Assembly: GCF_900112615.1 (NCBI RefSeq)
Contig: NZ_FOMK01000013.1
Span: 1-64,000 of the forward strand
Reading direction: 5' to 3'
Source: Chitinophaga sp. CF118
Lineage (GTDB): Bacteria; Bacteroidota; Bacteroidia; Chitinophagales; Chitinophagaceae
DNA length: 64,000 bases
Part shown: positions 53,857-62,709 of the stretch, piece by piece
Position numbering within the stretch: the first letter of the stretch is position 1
Layout of the letters: the number at the start of each line of letters is the position of its first letter
Translations under genes and position numbers: made by a program
The notes under the pieces: model-generated
What the model saw: only the letters and a program-made list of their open reading frames with translations
Told to the model about the DNA's origin: nothing
The model's database searches: none

Positions 53857-55215
53857 ATGAAAAATTGTTCACTGATTTTATCGCTTGCCGCTGTTGTACT
53901 GGCATTGGGTACAGCCTGTAAGAAAGAGAACCACATTACCGACGAGCGTGCACTGTCTGCAGGACCAATACATTCCTGCGGTGACAGTACTATTTCTGGT
54001 GTAATTACTTCTAATCTGTTTCTGGACAGTTGTAAAGTGTACAAGTTGAGCGGACTTGTATATGTTGCTAACAATGCAACACTGACTATTTCTAAAGGCG
54101 CCCTGGTACAGGGTATCAAAGGTGCCCCAGGAGGTACATTGATTATTACAAAAGGTTCTAAACTGGTTGCTGCCGGTACTCAGTTTAGTCCGATTTTATT
54201 TACTTCAGATCAGGCATCACCAGCATCTGGCGATTGGGGCGGTATCGTATTATTAGGAAAAGCCGATATCAATCAGGGAGATTCTGCACTGGTTGAAGGT
54301 ATCACTGGCGCTACACCAGCAAGTGCTTATTATGGTGGTAATGACAATGGTGATAACTCAGGTACCTTAACTTATGTAAGAATTGAGTATGCTGGTTATG
54401 AACTGGCTGCTGACAATGAACTGAACGGTCTCACAATTGCAGGTGTTGGTTCTAACACCACATTGAATCACATTGAAGTGTACAAATCAAAAGACGATGC
54501 TTTCGAATTTTTCGGAGGTACAGTAAATGCTTCTTACCTGATAGCGGTAGATGCACTGGATGATATGTTCGACTTTGATAATGGTTTCAGTGGTCACATC
54601 AGTTATGCATTAGGTATTTCTGATCCTACCCGTGCAGACAAGAGTCAGTCAAATGGTATAGAAAGTGATAACCGTTCCAATGGTGATTCATCTTCATTCC
54701 CTACCACTAAAGCTGTTATTGATCACCTGACTATCATTGGTCAATCAACTGCAGCTGCTGCAAGTATCACCAATGGCCAGCCTTCTGGTACTGGTAGCTA
54801 TGGCCGTGGTGCTCATTTCAGAAGAAGCAGCCAGTTTGATGTTCAGAATTCAATATTCCTGGGCTTCAATAAAGGTATTTCTTTAGATGGTGCACTGGGT
54901 AACACTCCTTGCGCTTATGCAAGGAACTTATCTACACTGACTAACAACCTGGTACATGCTTATGTAACACATTTTATAATCGAAGGAACAAGCGCATGCC
55001 TGACAACGTTAAATTTCGATGCGTTAGCTCAACTGCGTGAAAATTACCCTTATGCTACATGGCAGGAAATAGGTTTGAGTGCTCCTTTTAACAGACCAAC
55101 TACAGCAAGTGCTGCTAACTACTTCCCTTCTGCGGGTAGTGATGCAGCAACTGCGGGTGCAGGTGCATTCACCGTTGGTAGTGCAGACTGGGCTGCAAGC
55201 TGGTCCCGTTTCTAG
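53857..55215 (+). CDS. Lipoprotein with beta-helix repeats, receptor partner
   Basis: 452 aa. Lipobox ALGTACKK near residue 20, then repeated strands and turns of a right-handed beta-helix: ATLTISKGALVQGIKGAPGG, GTLIITKGSKLVAAG, NGLTIAGVGSNTTLNHIEVY, DAFEFFGGTVNASYLIAVDA. Proteins of this pattern are often encoded next to TonB receptors in Bacteroidota and are sometimes labelled multidrug transporter without basis. By position it should sit on the outer leaflet and help the receptor, taking the place SusD holds in Sus systems. No catalytic residues recognised. 73 bp after the receptor gene; a terminator follows. Confidence 0.8.
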   Translation: MKNCSLILSLAAVVLALGTACKKENHITDERALSAGPIHSCGDSTISGVITSNLFLDSCKVYKLSGLVYVANNATLTISKGALVQGIKGAPGGTLIITKGSKLVAAGTQFSPILFTSDQASPASGDWGGIVLLGKADINQGDSALVEGITGATPASAYYGGNDNGDNSGTLTYVRIEYAGYELAADNELNGLTIAGVGSNTTLNHIEVYKSKDDAFEFFGGTVNASYLIAVDALDDMFDFDNGFSGHISYALGISDPTRADKSQSNGIESDNRSNGDSSSFPTTKAVIDHLTIIGQSTAAAASITNGQPSGTGSYGRGAHFRRSSQFDVQNSIFLGFNKGISLDGALGNTPCAYARNLSTLTNNLVHAYVTHFIIEGTSACLTTLNFDALAQLRENYPYATWQEIGLSAPFNRPTTASAANYFPSAGSDAATAGAGAFTVGSADWAASWSRF

Positions 55216-55238
55216 TAAGATTCAGTTATAATATAAGT

Positions 55239-55270
55239 GTGGGGGAGGAATGCTTCCCCCACTTTTTTTA
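55239..55270 (+). terminator. Terminator after the beta-helix lipoprotein gene
   Basis: GTGGGGGAG pairs with CTTCCCCCAC, followed by T7. Some readthrough to the next lipoprotein gene is likely since it starts 14 bp later. Confidence 0.85.
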
Positions 55271-55283
55271 AAAAAAACAAAAC

Positions 55284-56042
55284 ATGCTTAAAGTTTTCAA
55301 ATGTATTTTTTTTACCGCTTTTATATTCTTAGCGGCTTGTAAAAAGGGGGAACCCGTAAATGAATATTACTTTGCTTCATTTTCGGCTGAATTATTAGCA
55401 TTACCAGGCACGCCAACAGTTGACGTATATGTTGGCGATAACAAAATAGATACACTTGCCGCCGGCAAAAGTATAGGAATAACCTCACGATTAATGTTAG
55501 AGGCTGGAGGTAAAAAGACCAAAATCAGTTTTAAAAAATTTGGAACAGATACACTACTGCTGGATACATTAGTAGACCCTGTTGCCGGATCTATGTTTCC
55601 ACTTAAACTCGCATTTAGCCCTACATTAGGTATACAGAGTTTTATGGCAACAGGTAATAATACTGTTGCTGCTGATTCCGTTTCTTTCTTTGCATTTAAT
55701 CTATTACCTGTAGAGATTCAGGCTGTTGATGTAAAAGTTGATGCCTATTTATTTAAAGTTAATGGTATTGAATATGAGGAAACAGGAATTGTATTAAAAG
55801 GATTTGAAAAGAATAAATTACATCCAACATTGGTTTCATTAAAGGTGATTGATGAAACCGGAGCAGGAATCAATTATATATTTAAATTTAAGAACACTGC
55901 CACCGGAGAGTTTTTGAAGGATATGTCATTAGCAGAAGTATGTACGATATTTCCTTTGGCCGGAAAGCGACAGATATTAACTATTACCGCTACCAAAAGA
56001 CTTGGTAAATTAAGATTTGGAGCGACATATGCTGAGTATTAA
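55284..56042 (+). CDS. Lipoprotein, unknown (possible DUF4397 relative)
   Basis: 252 aa. Signal peptide with lipobox IFLAACKKG near residue 18. The mature part starts YYFASFSAELLALPGTPTVD and is all beta; the segment TVDVYVGDNKIDTLAAGKSI recalls DUF4397 domains, but I would not assign it firmly. Last gene of the receptor run; its A/T content is higher than that of its neighbours. Convergent with the S41 peptidase gene, 34 bp away. Confidence 0.7.
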   Translation: MLKVFKCIFFTAFIFLAACKKGEPVNEYYFASFSAELLALPGTPTVDVYVGDNKIDTLAAGKSIGITSRLMLEAGGKKTKISFKKFGTDTLLLDTLVDPVAGSMFPLKLAFSPTLGIQSFMATGNNTVAADSVSFFAFNLLPVEIQAVDVKVDAYLFKVNGIEYEETGIVLKGFEKNKLHPTLVSLKVIDETGAGINYIFKFKNTATGEFLKDMSLAEVCTIFPLAGKRQILTITATKRLGKLRFGATYAEY

Positions 56043-56076
56043 ATCTTAGAAATCCGTTGCTTGTTAGCCCTTATCC

Positions 56077-57447
56077 CTATCTTATAGGCATTATTACTAC
56101 ACTATTATTTGCAGCTGCCTGCCTTGAATCATAATAACGTTGTATTATAGTTCCGTCAGTCTGTCTTCCATTCCCACTTATAATTGAAAAAGCTTTTGCT
56201 TTCAGTGGATCATTGTTATCTCCGATGGATGATAACGGCTGAACAGTCATTTCATCAGTTACATATTGTGGTGTAATTCCAGTTGTATATCCTCCTGTTC
56301 CCTTCGCATTAAACAGGTTGTACGTAATAGGCAATATAGCCCAGGGAATACGCTGTGGGGACCTGGCATCCCGGATAATAACAGCCGCTTTATCCTTCCC
56401 AAAAGTTATTTGTCCGATCTGTATTACATCCATATAAGGCTTTAAGGTATTGATGGTTAATTCAGCAGCGGAAGCTGTTTGTTGCCCTGATAAAATAAAT
56501 ACCCGGCTTAATGAAAGCCGTGCGGCAGACAATGAACTGAAAACGATAGGAGAGCCGCTTTCAGGAACCGACAATGCTGATTTGTAAGAGATCGTTCTTT
56601 GTCCCATACGATTGTTACCGCTATATTTTGCAAAGGTGCTCTGTTCATTTATTCCCGGTGCTATAAGAGAATTGATTAATGCAGCTGCTGACACACTACC
56701 TCCCGGATTATAACGGAGATCGAGGATCAGTTCTGAAGCACCTGCGTTTTTAAATTTAGTAAAGGCAGCGACGAGTGCCTGATTATAATTATCATCAAAA
56801 TAATTATAGAAAAGATAAGCAACTACCTTCCCGTTTACGGTCGACGTACTTTGCTGATAAATAGGATTTTCTGGCAGGGCTTGCGCCGGCAATGTAATAG
56901 TACTATCTTCTTTTACGCTATTATTATCAACTGTTGCCATTGTTAGTGCAGCAGACGATACTTGCAAAAGTGCATTGCTAAGTGTAGATGCATTTGTGCT
57001 GGTAAGAGTTGTACCATTTATTTGGGTGAAATAACTCCCCCGTTGTATGCCATTTAATGCTGCCACAGAGCCCGGTATTACCAGTTTTACCACCCCGATG
57101 GCACCTCCCGGTGCTGTAGGCCAGTTTATTACGGAGAAATCTATTCCATAGATGTACAGCATGTATTTGGGGTAAGTAGACTGATCGGCTGGTTTATACA
57201 GAAATGAAAAGCGGTCATCTTTGCTTTTTAACTGGTTGAAAAATGCCGTTGTAGTGAGCATAGTGTCGGCTGTAGCGGGTAACTGGTCATTCCAGAGGTA
57301 GAAGTACCGCATACTATCAAGGAGCCAGTTATTGACCTCCTTTTGCGTAACAGGCCCCGTTGGTATAGGGGGAGCAGGGTCATCTTTTTTACTGCAGGAA
57401 ATAACCAACAGTGGGAAAACAAGTGTATAGCAGATTCTGCGAAGCAT
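56077..57447 (-). CDS. S41-family (Prc/CtpA-like) serine protease, lipoprotein
   Basis: 456 aa. Lipobox LLVISCSKKD near residue 19. Helical N-terminal domain (NWLLDSMRYFYLWNDQL), a PDZ domain about residues 110-165 (AIGVVKLVIPGSVAALNGIQ with YFTQINGT), then the tail-specific protease core: ELILDLRYNPGGSVSAAALI, the serine in SGQQTASAAELTINTL near 320, and the lysine candidate in QITFGKDKAAVI. Acts in the periplasm or at the outer membrane. It is the second gene of an operon with the ECF sigma factor (11 bp gap). Prc-type proteases are known to cleave some FecR-like anti-sigma factors in Pseudomonas, which makes a regulatory role worth testing here. Confidence 0.88.
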   Translation of the reverse strand: MLRRICYTLVFPLLVISCSKKDDPAPPIPTGPVTQKEVNNWLLDSMRYFYLWNDQLPATADTMLTTTAFFNQLKSKDDRFSFLYKPADQSTYPKYMLYIYGIDFSVINWPTAPGGAIGVVKLVIPGSVAALNGIQRGSYFTQINGTTLTSTNASTLSNALLQVSSAALTMATVDNNSVKEDSTITLPAQALPENPIYQQSTSTVNGKVVAYLFYNYFDDNYNQALVAAFTKFKNAGASELILDLRYNPGGSVSAAALINSLIAPGINEQSTFAKYSGNNRMGQRTISYKSALSVPESGSPIVFSSLSAARLSLSRVFILSGQQTASAAELTINTLKPYMDVIQIGQITFGKDKAAVIIRDARSPQRIPWAILPITYNLFNAKGTGGYTTGITPQYVTDEMTVQPLSSIGDNNDPLKAKAFSIISGNGRQTDGTIIQRYYDSRQAAANNSVVIMPIR

Positions 57448-57458
57448 AGGGGGTAGTT

Positions 57459-57980
57459 TTACATGTCGTAATGCGTCATCATCTCTCTTCTGATATATTG
57501 TAAGGCCAGACTGAGATGATTTCTTACCGTGGAAGGAGAGAGGCTGAGCTGTTCAGCAATCTCCCTGTAACTTTTGCCTTTATCCCGGCTCAGCAGGTAG
57601 ATGTTCCGGCGTTGTTCGGGCATTTTTTCAATAACTCTCTGAATATGCTGGCGGAATTCTTTATGTAACAGGGATTCGTCGTCTCTGCTATCTGTTGAAG
57701 ATTGCCGGTTGGAAGATATTTCTGCAAGAGATTTTTTCTCCCGGTATAGTTTGCGGGTTTCGTCAATTACAATATGTTTTACATAAACGAAAAGGAGTGG
57801 AAAAACATCTTGTCCTTCTTGCACCTTGTGCATGTTTTCCCATAGCTTAATAAAGCATTGCTGAGTAATCTCTTGTGCCCGCAAACGGTCTTCGGTGAGT
57901 TTGAACGCGAACCGGTACACTTTTTCCCGGTTGTCCTCAAACAATTGACCAAAGAGTATTCTTGATGGGTTATCAGACAT
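57459..57980 (-). CDS. ECF sigma-70 factor
   Basis: 173 aa. Region 2 with FAFKLTEDRLRAQEITQQCF (promoter melting and -10 contact) at residues 24-43, linker, and region 4 helix-turn-helix DKGKSYREIAEQLSLSPST near 134. Length and order fit the Bacteroidota FecI-like group, partner of FecR anti-sigma factors. Unusually it is not next to fecR but 7 kb away on the opposite strand, heading an operon with the S41 protease. Expected to drive the receptor genes; I could not identify its binding site upstream of fecR. Confidence 0.92.
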   Translation of the reverse strand: MSDNPSRILFGQLFEDNREKVYRFAFKLTEDRLRAQEITQQCFIKLWENMHKVQEGQDVFPLLFVYVKHIVIDETRKLYREKKSLAEISSNRQSSTDSRDDESLLHKEFRQHIQRVIEKMPEQRRNIYLLSRDKGKSYREIAEQLSLSPSTVRNHLSLALQYIRREMMTHYDM

Positions 57981-58080
57981 ATAGTTTGATATGTGGTTGC
58001 TATAATGGAAATTAAATGTAAGCAGCAGATGTTACTTGAATGTTAAGCCTCCCTGGCTGGGGACTATGAAGCATTTTATA

Positions 58081-58088
58081 TACATTTG
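58081..58088 (+). promoter_or_regulatory. -7 box of the DUF4254 gene
   Basis: TACATTTG, an exact TAnnTTTG, ending four bases before the ATG at 58093. The -33 position reads CTGG, a poor match. Predicts a leaderless or near-leaderless mRNA. Confidence 0.5.
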
Positions 58089-58092
58089 CCCC

Positions 58093-58695
58093 ATGTTTAC
58101 AGAACTGTGCAATAAAATATTTGATCAGAGTATTGCCGATTATCATCTGCATAACAGTGTAAATCAGTCTATTCTGAATCCTTATGAAAAAGCAGCGATC
58201 GAACACCTGCTTTACCTTAAAAACTGGATCGATACCGTGCAATGGCACCTGGAAGATATTATCCGTGATCCGTTAATTGATCCGGTAAAGGCGCTGGAGA
58301 TAAAACGCTGGATAGACAAATCCAACCAGGAGCGTACAGATATGGTGGAGTACATTGATAGCTATTTCCTTGAACAATACAAATCCGTGACTCCGGTACA
58401 AGGTGCATCTATCAATACGGAAAGTCCGGCGTGGGCTATAGACCGTCTGTCCATACTGGCACTTAAGATCTACCATATGAGGGAAGAGGCCACCCGGGCG
58501 GACGCTTCTGCCGAGCACCGTGCCGCGTGCCAGCGTAAGCTGGATATCCTGCTGGATCAACGTAATGACCTGGGTACTGCTATCACCCAGCTACTGGAAG
58601 ATATTGCTGCCGGCAAAAAGTACATGAAAGTGTATAAGCAGATGAAAATGTACAATGATCCGGCCTTAAACCCGGTTCTTTACCAGGCACGCTAA
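58093..58695 (+). CDS. DUF4254 family protein
   Basis: 200 aa, mostly helical, no signal peptide. Matches DUF4254 in MFTELCNKIFDQSIADYHLH, the EKAAIEHLLYLKNWIDTVQW segment, and IIRDPLIDPVKALEIKRWID. Function unknown; in Bacteroidota the gene is commonly next to a GT9 glycosyltransferase, as here (8 bp gap), so a role in lipopolysaccharide or surface glycan assembly is an inference from context. An earlier in-frame ATG at 58036 would place the start upstream of the promoter box, so 58093 is chosen. Confidence 0.85.
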   Translation: MFTELCNKIFDQSIADYHLHNSVNQSILNPYEKAAIEHLLYLKNWIDTVQWHLEDIIRDPLIDPVKALEIKRWIDKSNQERTDMVEYIDSYFLEQYKSVTPVQGASINTESPAWAIDRLSILALKIYHMREEATRADASAEHRAACQRKLDILLDQRNDLGTAITQLLEDIAAGKKYMKVYKQMKMYNDPALNPVLYQAR

Positions 58696-58703
58696 TCTTT
58701 AAT

Positions 58704-59735
58704 ATGCCCGACAAATTAAGAACGATACTGGCCATCCGTTTCTCAGCCATGGGCGATGTTGCCATGACCATACCTGTTATGAAACAGGTACTGGTAGCCA
58801 ATCCGGACCTCCAGATCGTTTTTGTATCCAATAAAAACTGGGGTGCCTTATGCGCCGGTATCCCCCGGCTCATCTTTTTCCCGGCAGACCTGAAAGGGGA
58901 GCATAAAGGATTTAAAGGGTTGTTCCGGTTATACAGAAGCATCCGGCAGTCATACCGCATAGATGCCGTTGCAGACCTTCACCAGGTGCTGCGTTCTCAG
59001 ATAGTACGTACCTTTTTTAAGCTGGGTGGCCGGCCGGTGTCTGTAATAGACAAGGGCCGCGCAGAAAAGAAAGCGCTGGCCAGTAAGGAAAATAAGGTGT
59101 TGAAACCTTTAACCAGTACTATCGAGAGATATGCAACAGTGTTCCGCAAATTAGGACTTACAGCAGATTTGACGAATACACCGCCTGTATTTCCCAAGCA
59201 ACCTTTACCTGCACAAATGACTAAGGGTAATGAAAAGTGGGTGGGATTGGCACCATTTGCTACCTACCGCGAGAAAACATATCCCCTGGATAAGATCGAG
59301 CAGGTGCTGGCGGTACTGGTACAGAAACCCAATGTAAAAGTATTGCTGATGGGAGGAGGAGCTACAGAAGTGGCACAACTAACCACCCTGGCTGCTAAAT
59401 ACCCGGCATCAATAATCATTGCAGGTCGTTTTACTCTCCCGGAAGAGCTGGCCATAATCAGTCAGCTGGAGGTGATGATCAGCATGGACTCTGCTAATAT
59501 GCACCTGGCATCCCTGTTTGGTGTGCCGGTAGTATCTATCTGGGGAGCGACTCATCCATTTGCGGGATTTATGGGGTATGGACAGCGCATAGAGAATGCT
59601 GTGCAATTGGAAGATCTGTCCTGCCGACCTTGCTCTATATTTGGAAATAAGCCTTGTTTTCGCGGTGATCATGCCTGTATGGAGTGGTTACCTCCTGCTG
59701 CAGTGGTAGCGAAAGTGCTGACAGTAGCGGGTTGA
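58704..59735 (+). CDS. Glycosyltransferase family 9 (heptosyltransferase-like)
   Basis: 343 aa GT-B enzyme. N-terminal ILAIRFSAMGDVAMTIPVMK, the acceptor-side glycine loop, and the donor-side signature SMDSANMHLASLFGVPVVSIWGAT-type (residues about 262-285) followed by HPFAGFMGYG. CRPCSIFGNKPC near the C-terminus is also usual in the family. GT9 enzymes add heptose or other sugars to the lipid A core; the sugar here is not known. Second gene of a pair with DUF4254. Confidence 0.92.
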   Translation: MPDKLRTILAIRFSAMGDVAMTIPVMKQVLVANPDLQIVFVSNKNWGALCAGIPRLIFFPADLKGEHKGFKGLFRLYRSIRQSYRIDAVADLHQVLRSQIVRTFFKLGGRPVSVIDKGRAEKKALASKENKVLKPLTSTIERYATVFRKLGLTADLTNTPPVFPKQPLPAQMTKGNEKWVGLAPFATYREKTYPLDKIEQVLAVLVQKPNVKVLLMGGGATEVAQLTTLAAKYPASIIIAGRFTLPEELAIISQLEVMISMDSANMHLASLFGVPVVSIWGATHPFAGFMGYGQRIENAVQLEDLSCRPCSIFGNKPCFRGDHACMEWLPPAAVVAKVLTVAG

Positions 59736-59756
59736 GATAAATTATAAAAAGTTTTT

Positions 59757-59786
59757 TTTGCGGATTAGGAAAAATTGCTAATTTCG
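59757..59786 (+). promoter_or_regulatory. tRNA-Gln promoter
   Basis: TTTG (59757-59760), 18 bases, TAATTTCG (59779-59786), 17 bases before the tRNA. Confidence 0.6.
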
Positions 59787-59802
59787 CCATCCAATTATAC
59801 GG

Positions 59803-59873
59803 TGCCCTATAGTATAATGGTAGTACGACAGTTTTTGGTACTGTTTGTCTAGGTTCGAATCCTGGTGGGGCAA
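59803..59873 (+). tRNA. tRNA-Gln (anticodon TTG)
   Basis: Acceptor TGCCCTA/TGGGGCA with one G-T pair, anticodon stem ACAGT/ACTGT with loop TTTTGGT, T-loop GTTCGAATC. CCA not encoded. Single gene with its own promoter and terminator. Confidence 0.95.
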
Positions 59874-59886
59874 CAACCTAAGGCTG

Positions 59887-59915
59887 AAAAGCTCCGAAAT
59901 TTCGGAGCTTTTTTG
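59887..59915 (+). terminator. tRNA-Gln terminator
   Basis: AAAAGCTCCGAAA pairs with TTTCGGAGCTTTT with further T residues. Confidence 0.85.
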
Positions 59916-60111
59916 TTTTTACTCTCTCTGAAAGATTTTACCGGCCACATAGCTGTCTGCAAAAGCCAGGCTGTTTGTTTAGTTGGAAATTTATAAAGAT
60001 ATAATTGTTATCAGGAAATGAAATCCATCCTCAACCAATATTGATCATTTCCTACTTTTCTCCGATATTTACAATAACCTAACTTTAAGACCCAATTCTA
60101 AATTGTTCCCG

Positions 60112-61278
60112 ATGAAAAATGTTTACTGGCCATTATTCATAGGCTTTACATTATTTACTACTGTTGCTCGTGCCCAATATGATGATGATAACGTTACAAT
60201 ACATAGTAACCGTAAAGCGAAAGATCCTTTTAAGGTCGGTAAAGACCTTGATAGTACCAGTGAGAGTGAGGGCAAAACCATTTCTCTGACAAACTTTACT
60301 CTTAATGATAAAATGCCAACAGGTATTGATATCTCCGATATCAGGGTAATTAACGCAGTAAGTGATTCTTCAATGCTTGGTTATGTACAGACCGGCATGT
60401 TTAACAGATGGATGGAAGCTCGTCCCGATAAGCCTTACACACAATTCCTGCAATCTTATGTGAATCGTAAATATGAATCTATATACCGGAAGAACACAGC
60501 ACATATGGTATGGGTGATCCAGGAGTTACGCATCAGTGAACGTACTTTTAATATGAGTGAAAAAGGATTCTTGCATCTGAAAGCGATGGCATTTACCAGT
60601 AATGATAATGAAACATTCAAATACCTCATACAACTGGATACTATCCTGGTGACAGGAGGAATGGATGTAACTCATAAACATGGAGATAACATAGCTGATG
60701 CTTTACAGATACTGCTGGAGCAATCGCTTAAAAAGAGTGCTCAGACAGATAGTCCCGCTTATTCCCTGGCTACCATTAGAGAGAAGGCATTGCAACGTTA
60801 CCAGAAGCCTGCTTTACAGTCAAATGAGCATGTTGATGGGATCTACTTAACTTTTGAAGAATTTATCAATGATCAGCCTTCTATTAAGAATATAGATTAC
60901 AGTCTTGAACATAATGGCGTACACTTCTTTTATATAGATAATAACGGAAAGATGACTTTTATTGACAAGTTCTGGGGAGTTCGTAAAAGGGGGGTACTAC
61001 TGAAGCAATATTATAATCTGCTAATTGCTATAGAACAAAAACAGAATAGTATTGTCTTAACCGGCTACTTACCATTGGCCCGCCGTAAAAATAATGCGAC
61101 TCTTATGACAGCAACAGGTAGTGGACTTATTGGAGCTGCAATAGTGGGCGCAGCAGCTGGAGAAGAAACCTCAATGTCTGTGTCTGTACTACCTACAGTA
61201 GACAACATTCCTTACATCAGAAAAAAGGCTCCTTTAGCTACTGGCGTTGATATTGAAACAGGAGAGTTTACGCTGTAA
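60112..61278 (+). CDS. Secreted protein, unknown
   Basis: 388 aa. Signal peptide MKNVYWPLFIGFTLFTTVA with cleavage near RAQ. No family recognised. Notable parts: an acidic, Asp-rich mature start (YDDDNVTIHSNRKAKDPF), a middle domain (HMVWVIQELRISERTFNMSE), and a glycine/alanine-rich segment near residue 345 (SGLIGAAIVGAAAGEE) that could be a short membrane-active or glycine-zipper helix. Start 60112 is an ATG; a TTG nine bases earlier is in frame. It precedes the GH144-like gene by about 60 bp on the same strand and may be co-transcribed. Confidence 0.7.
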   Translation: MKNVYWPLFIGFTLFTTVARAQYDDDNVTIHSNRKAKDPFKVGKDLDSTSESEGKTISLTNFTLNDKMPTGIDISDIRVINAVSDSSMLGYVQTGMFNRWMEARPDKPYTQFLQSYVNRKYESIYRKNTAHMVWVIQELRISERTFNMSEKGFLHLKAMAFTSNDNETFKYLIQLDTILVTGGMDVTHKHGDNIADALQILLEQSLKKSAQTDSPAYSLATIREKALQRYQKPALQSNEHVDGIYLTFEEFINDQPSIKNIDYSLEHNGVHFFYIDNNGKMTFIDKFWGVRKRGVLLKQYYNLLIAIEQKQNSIVLTGYLPLARRKNNATLMTATGSGLIGAAIVGAAAGEETSMSVSVLPTVDNIPYIRKKAPLATGVDIETGEFTL

Positions 61279-61342
61279 GTATTTTGAGTATCGGAAAGGG
61301 AATTCTGAGAATATCTATGCAACTGCATTAAAAACCATGTTA

Positions 61343-62704
61343 ATGAAAAGAGCATTATTTGTAAGCCTACTTGTAATTGTAACAGGGAGCGGTTGTTATA
61401 CCTCTAACGCACCTGTAAAAGTAAAGGCAGCTATTGATACAACAATAAGCGTCGATTCAATATTTAATCTTGTTGAACATAATACTTTCCAATATTTCTG
61501 GGATGGTGCAGAACCCAATAGCGGGATGGCGCGGGAGAGATATCATGTGGATGGAGATTATCCGGAGCATGATATAAATGTTGTAACTACCGGAGGTAGT
61601 GGTTTTGGGTTGATGGCTATACTGGCAGGTATCGAAAGAGGATATATTACCCGTCAGCAGGGATTTGAAAAATTGTCGCATATCATTCAGTTTCTGGGAA
61701 AGGCTGATCGTTTTCACGGGGCCTGGCCACACTGGATCTATGGTGAGACCGGCAAAGTAAAACCTTTTGGAGAGAAAGATAATGGTGGTGACCTGGTAGA
61801 AACGGCGTTTATGATCCAGGGGTTGTTATGTGTACGTCAGTATTTTGCAGATGGCAATACACAGGAAAAAGCATTGGCTACGCAGATCAGTAAATTGTGG
61901 AAAGAAGTGGAATGGAGTTGGTTCCGGAATGGAAAGAACGTTTTATACTGGCATTGGTCGCCTTCTTACCAGTGGGAAATGAATTTTGCTGTAACTGGTT
62001 ATAATGAATGCTTGATCATGTATATACTTGCAGCATCTTCACCCACACATGGCATACCTGCAGAAGTATACCATGAAGGATGGGCACGCAGTGGTAAGAT
62101 CAGGGATAGTATTTCCGCATACGGATATACGCTGACGTTATCGCATAATTTCGCACCGCAATATGGGGGTCCTCTTTTCTGGGCACATTATTCTTTTCTG
62201 GGACTCGATCCCCACGGACTGAAAGACCGTTATGCAGATTACTGGGAGCATAATACAAACCAGACGCTGATCAACCGTGCCTGGTGCATTCAGAATTCCA
62301 AACATTATAAAGGATATGGACCAGATAGCTGGGGACTGACTGCCAGCTACTCCGTAAAGGGATATGCAGCGCATGCACCTGGTATGGAAACAGATCTTGG
62401 AGTGATCTCGCCTACAGCTGCGATCTCTTCCATGCCTTACACACCAGAGTATTCCAAACAGACAATGTTACACTGGTATAAGAACTATAATGGCAAACTG
62501 TTTGGTAAATACGGCTTTTATGATGCCTTCAGCGAAACCAATCAATGGTTTCCGCAAAGATATCTGGCCATCGATCAGGGACCTGCGATAGTAATGATGG
62601 AGAATTACCGAAGCGGACTGTTATGGAAACTGTTTATGAGTTGTCCGGAAGTACAGGCCGGCCTCAGGAAGCTGGATTTTGAGAGCCCGTATTTAAAGAA
62701 TTAA
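61343..62704 (+). CDS. Glucoamylase-like / GH144 endo-beta-1,2-glucanase family lipoprotein
   Basis: 453 aa. Signal peptide MKRALFVSLLVIVTGSGC with a lipobox cysteine (TGSGC), so probably lipid-anchored. The mature domain is an (alpha/alpha)6 barrel of the Glycoamylase (PF10091) family: FQYFWDGAEPNSGMARER, TTGGSGFGLMAILAGIERG, KDNGGDLVETAFMIQGLL, and the late motif FYDAFSETNQWFPQRYLAID. This family includes GH144 endo-beta-1,2-glucanases first described from Chitinophaga, so breakdown of beta-1,2-glucan is the leading idea; other activities are known for relatives. ATG 61337 is an equally possible start. Confidence 0.87.
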   Translation: MKRALFVSLLVIVTGSGCYTSNAPVKVKAAIDTTISVDSIFNLVEHNTFQYFWDGAEPNSGMARERYHVDGDYPEHDINVVTTGGSGFGLMAILAGIERGYITRQQGFEKLSHIIQFLGKADRFHGAWPHWIYGETGKVKPFGEKDNGGDLVETAFMIQGLLCVRQYFADGNTQEKALATQISKLWKEVEWSWFRNGKNVLYWHWSPSYQWEMNFAVTGYNECLIMYILAASSPTHGIPAEVYHEGWARSGKIRDSISAYGYTLTLSHNFAPQYGGPLFWAHYSFLGLDPHGLKDRYADYWEHNTNQTLINRAWCIQNSKHYKGYGPDSWGLTASYSVKGYAAHAPGMETDLGVISPTAAISSMPYTPEYSKQTMLHWYKNYNGKLFGKYGFYDAFSETNQWFPQRYLAIDQGPAIVMMENYRSGLLWKLFMSCPEVQAGLRKLDFESPYLKN

Positions 62705-62709
62705 TAAGG

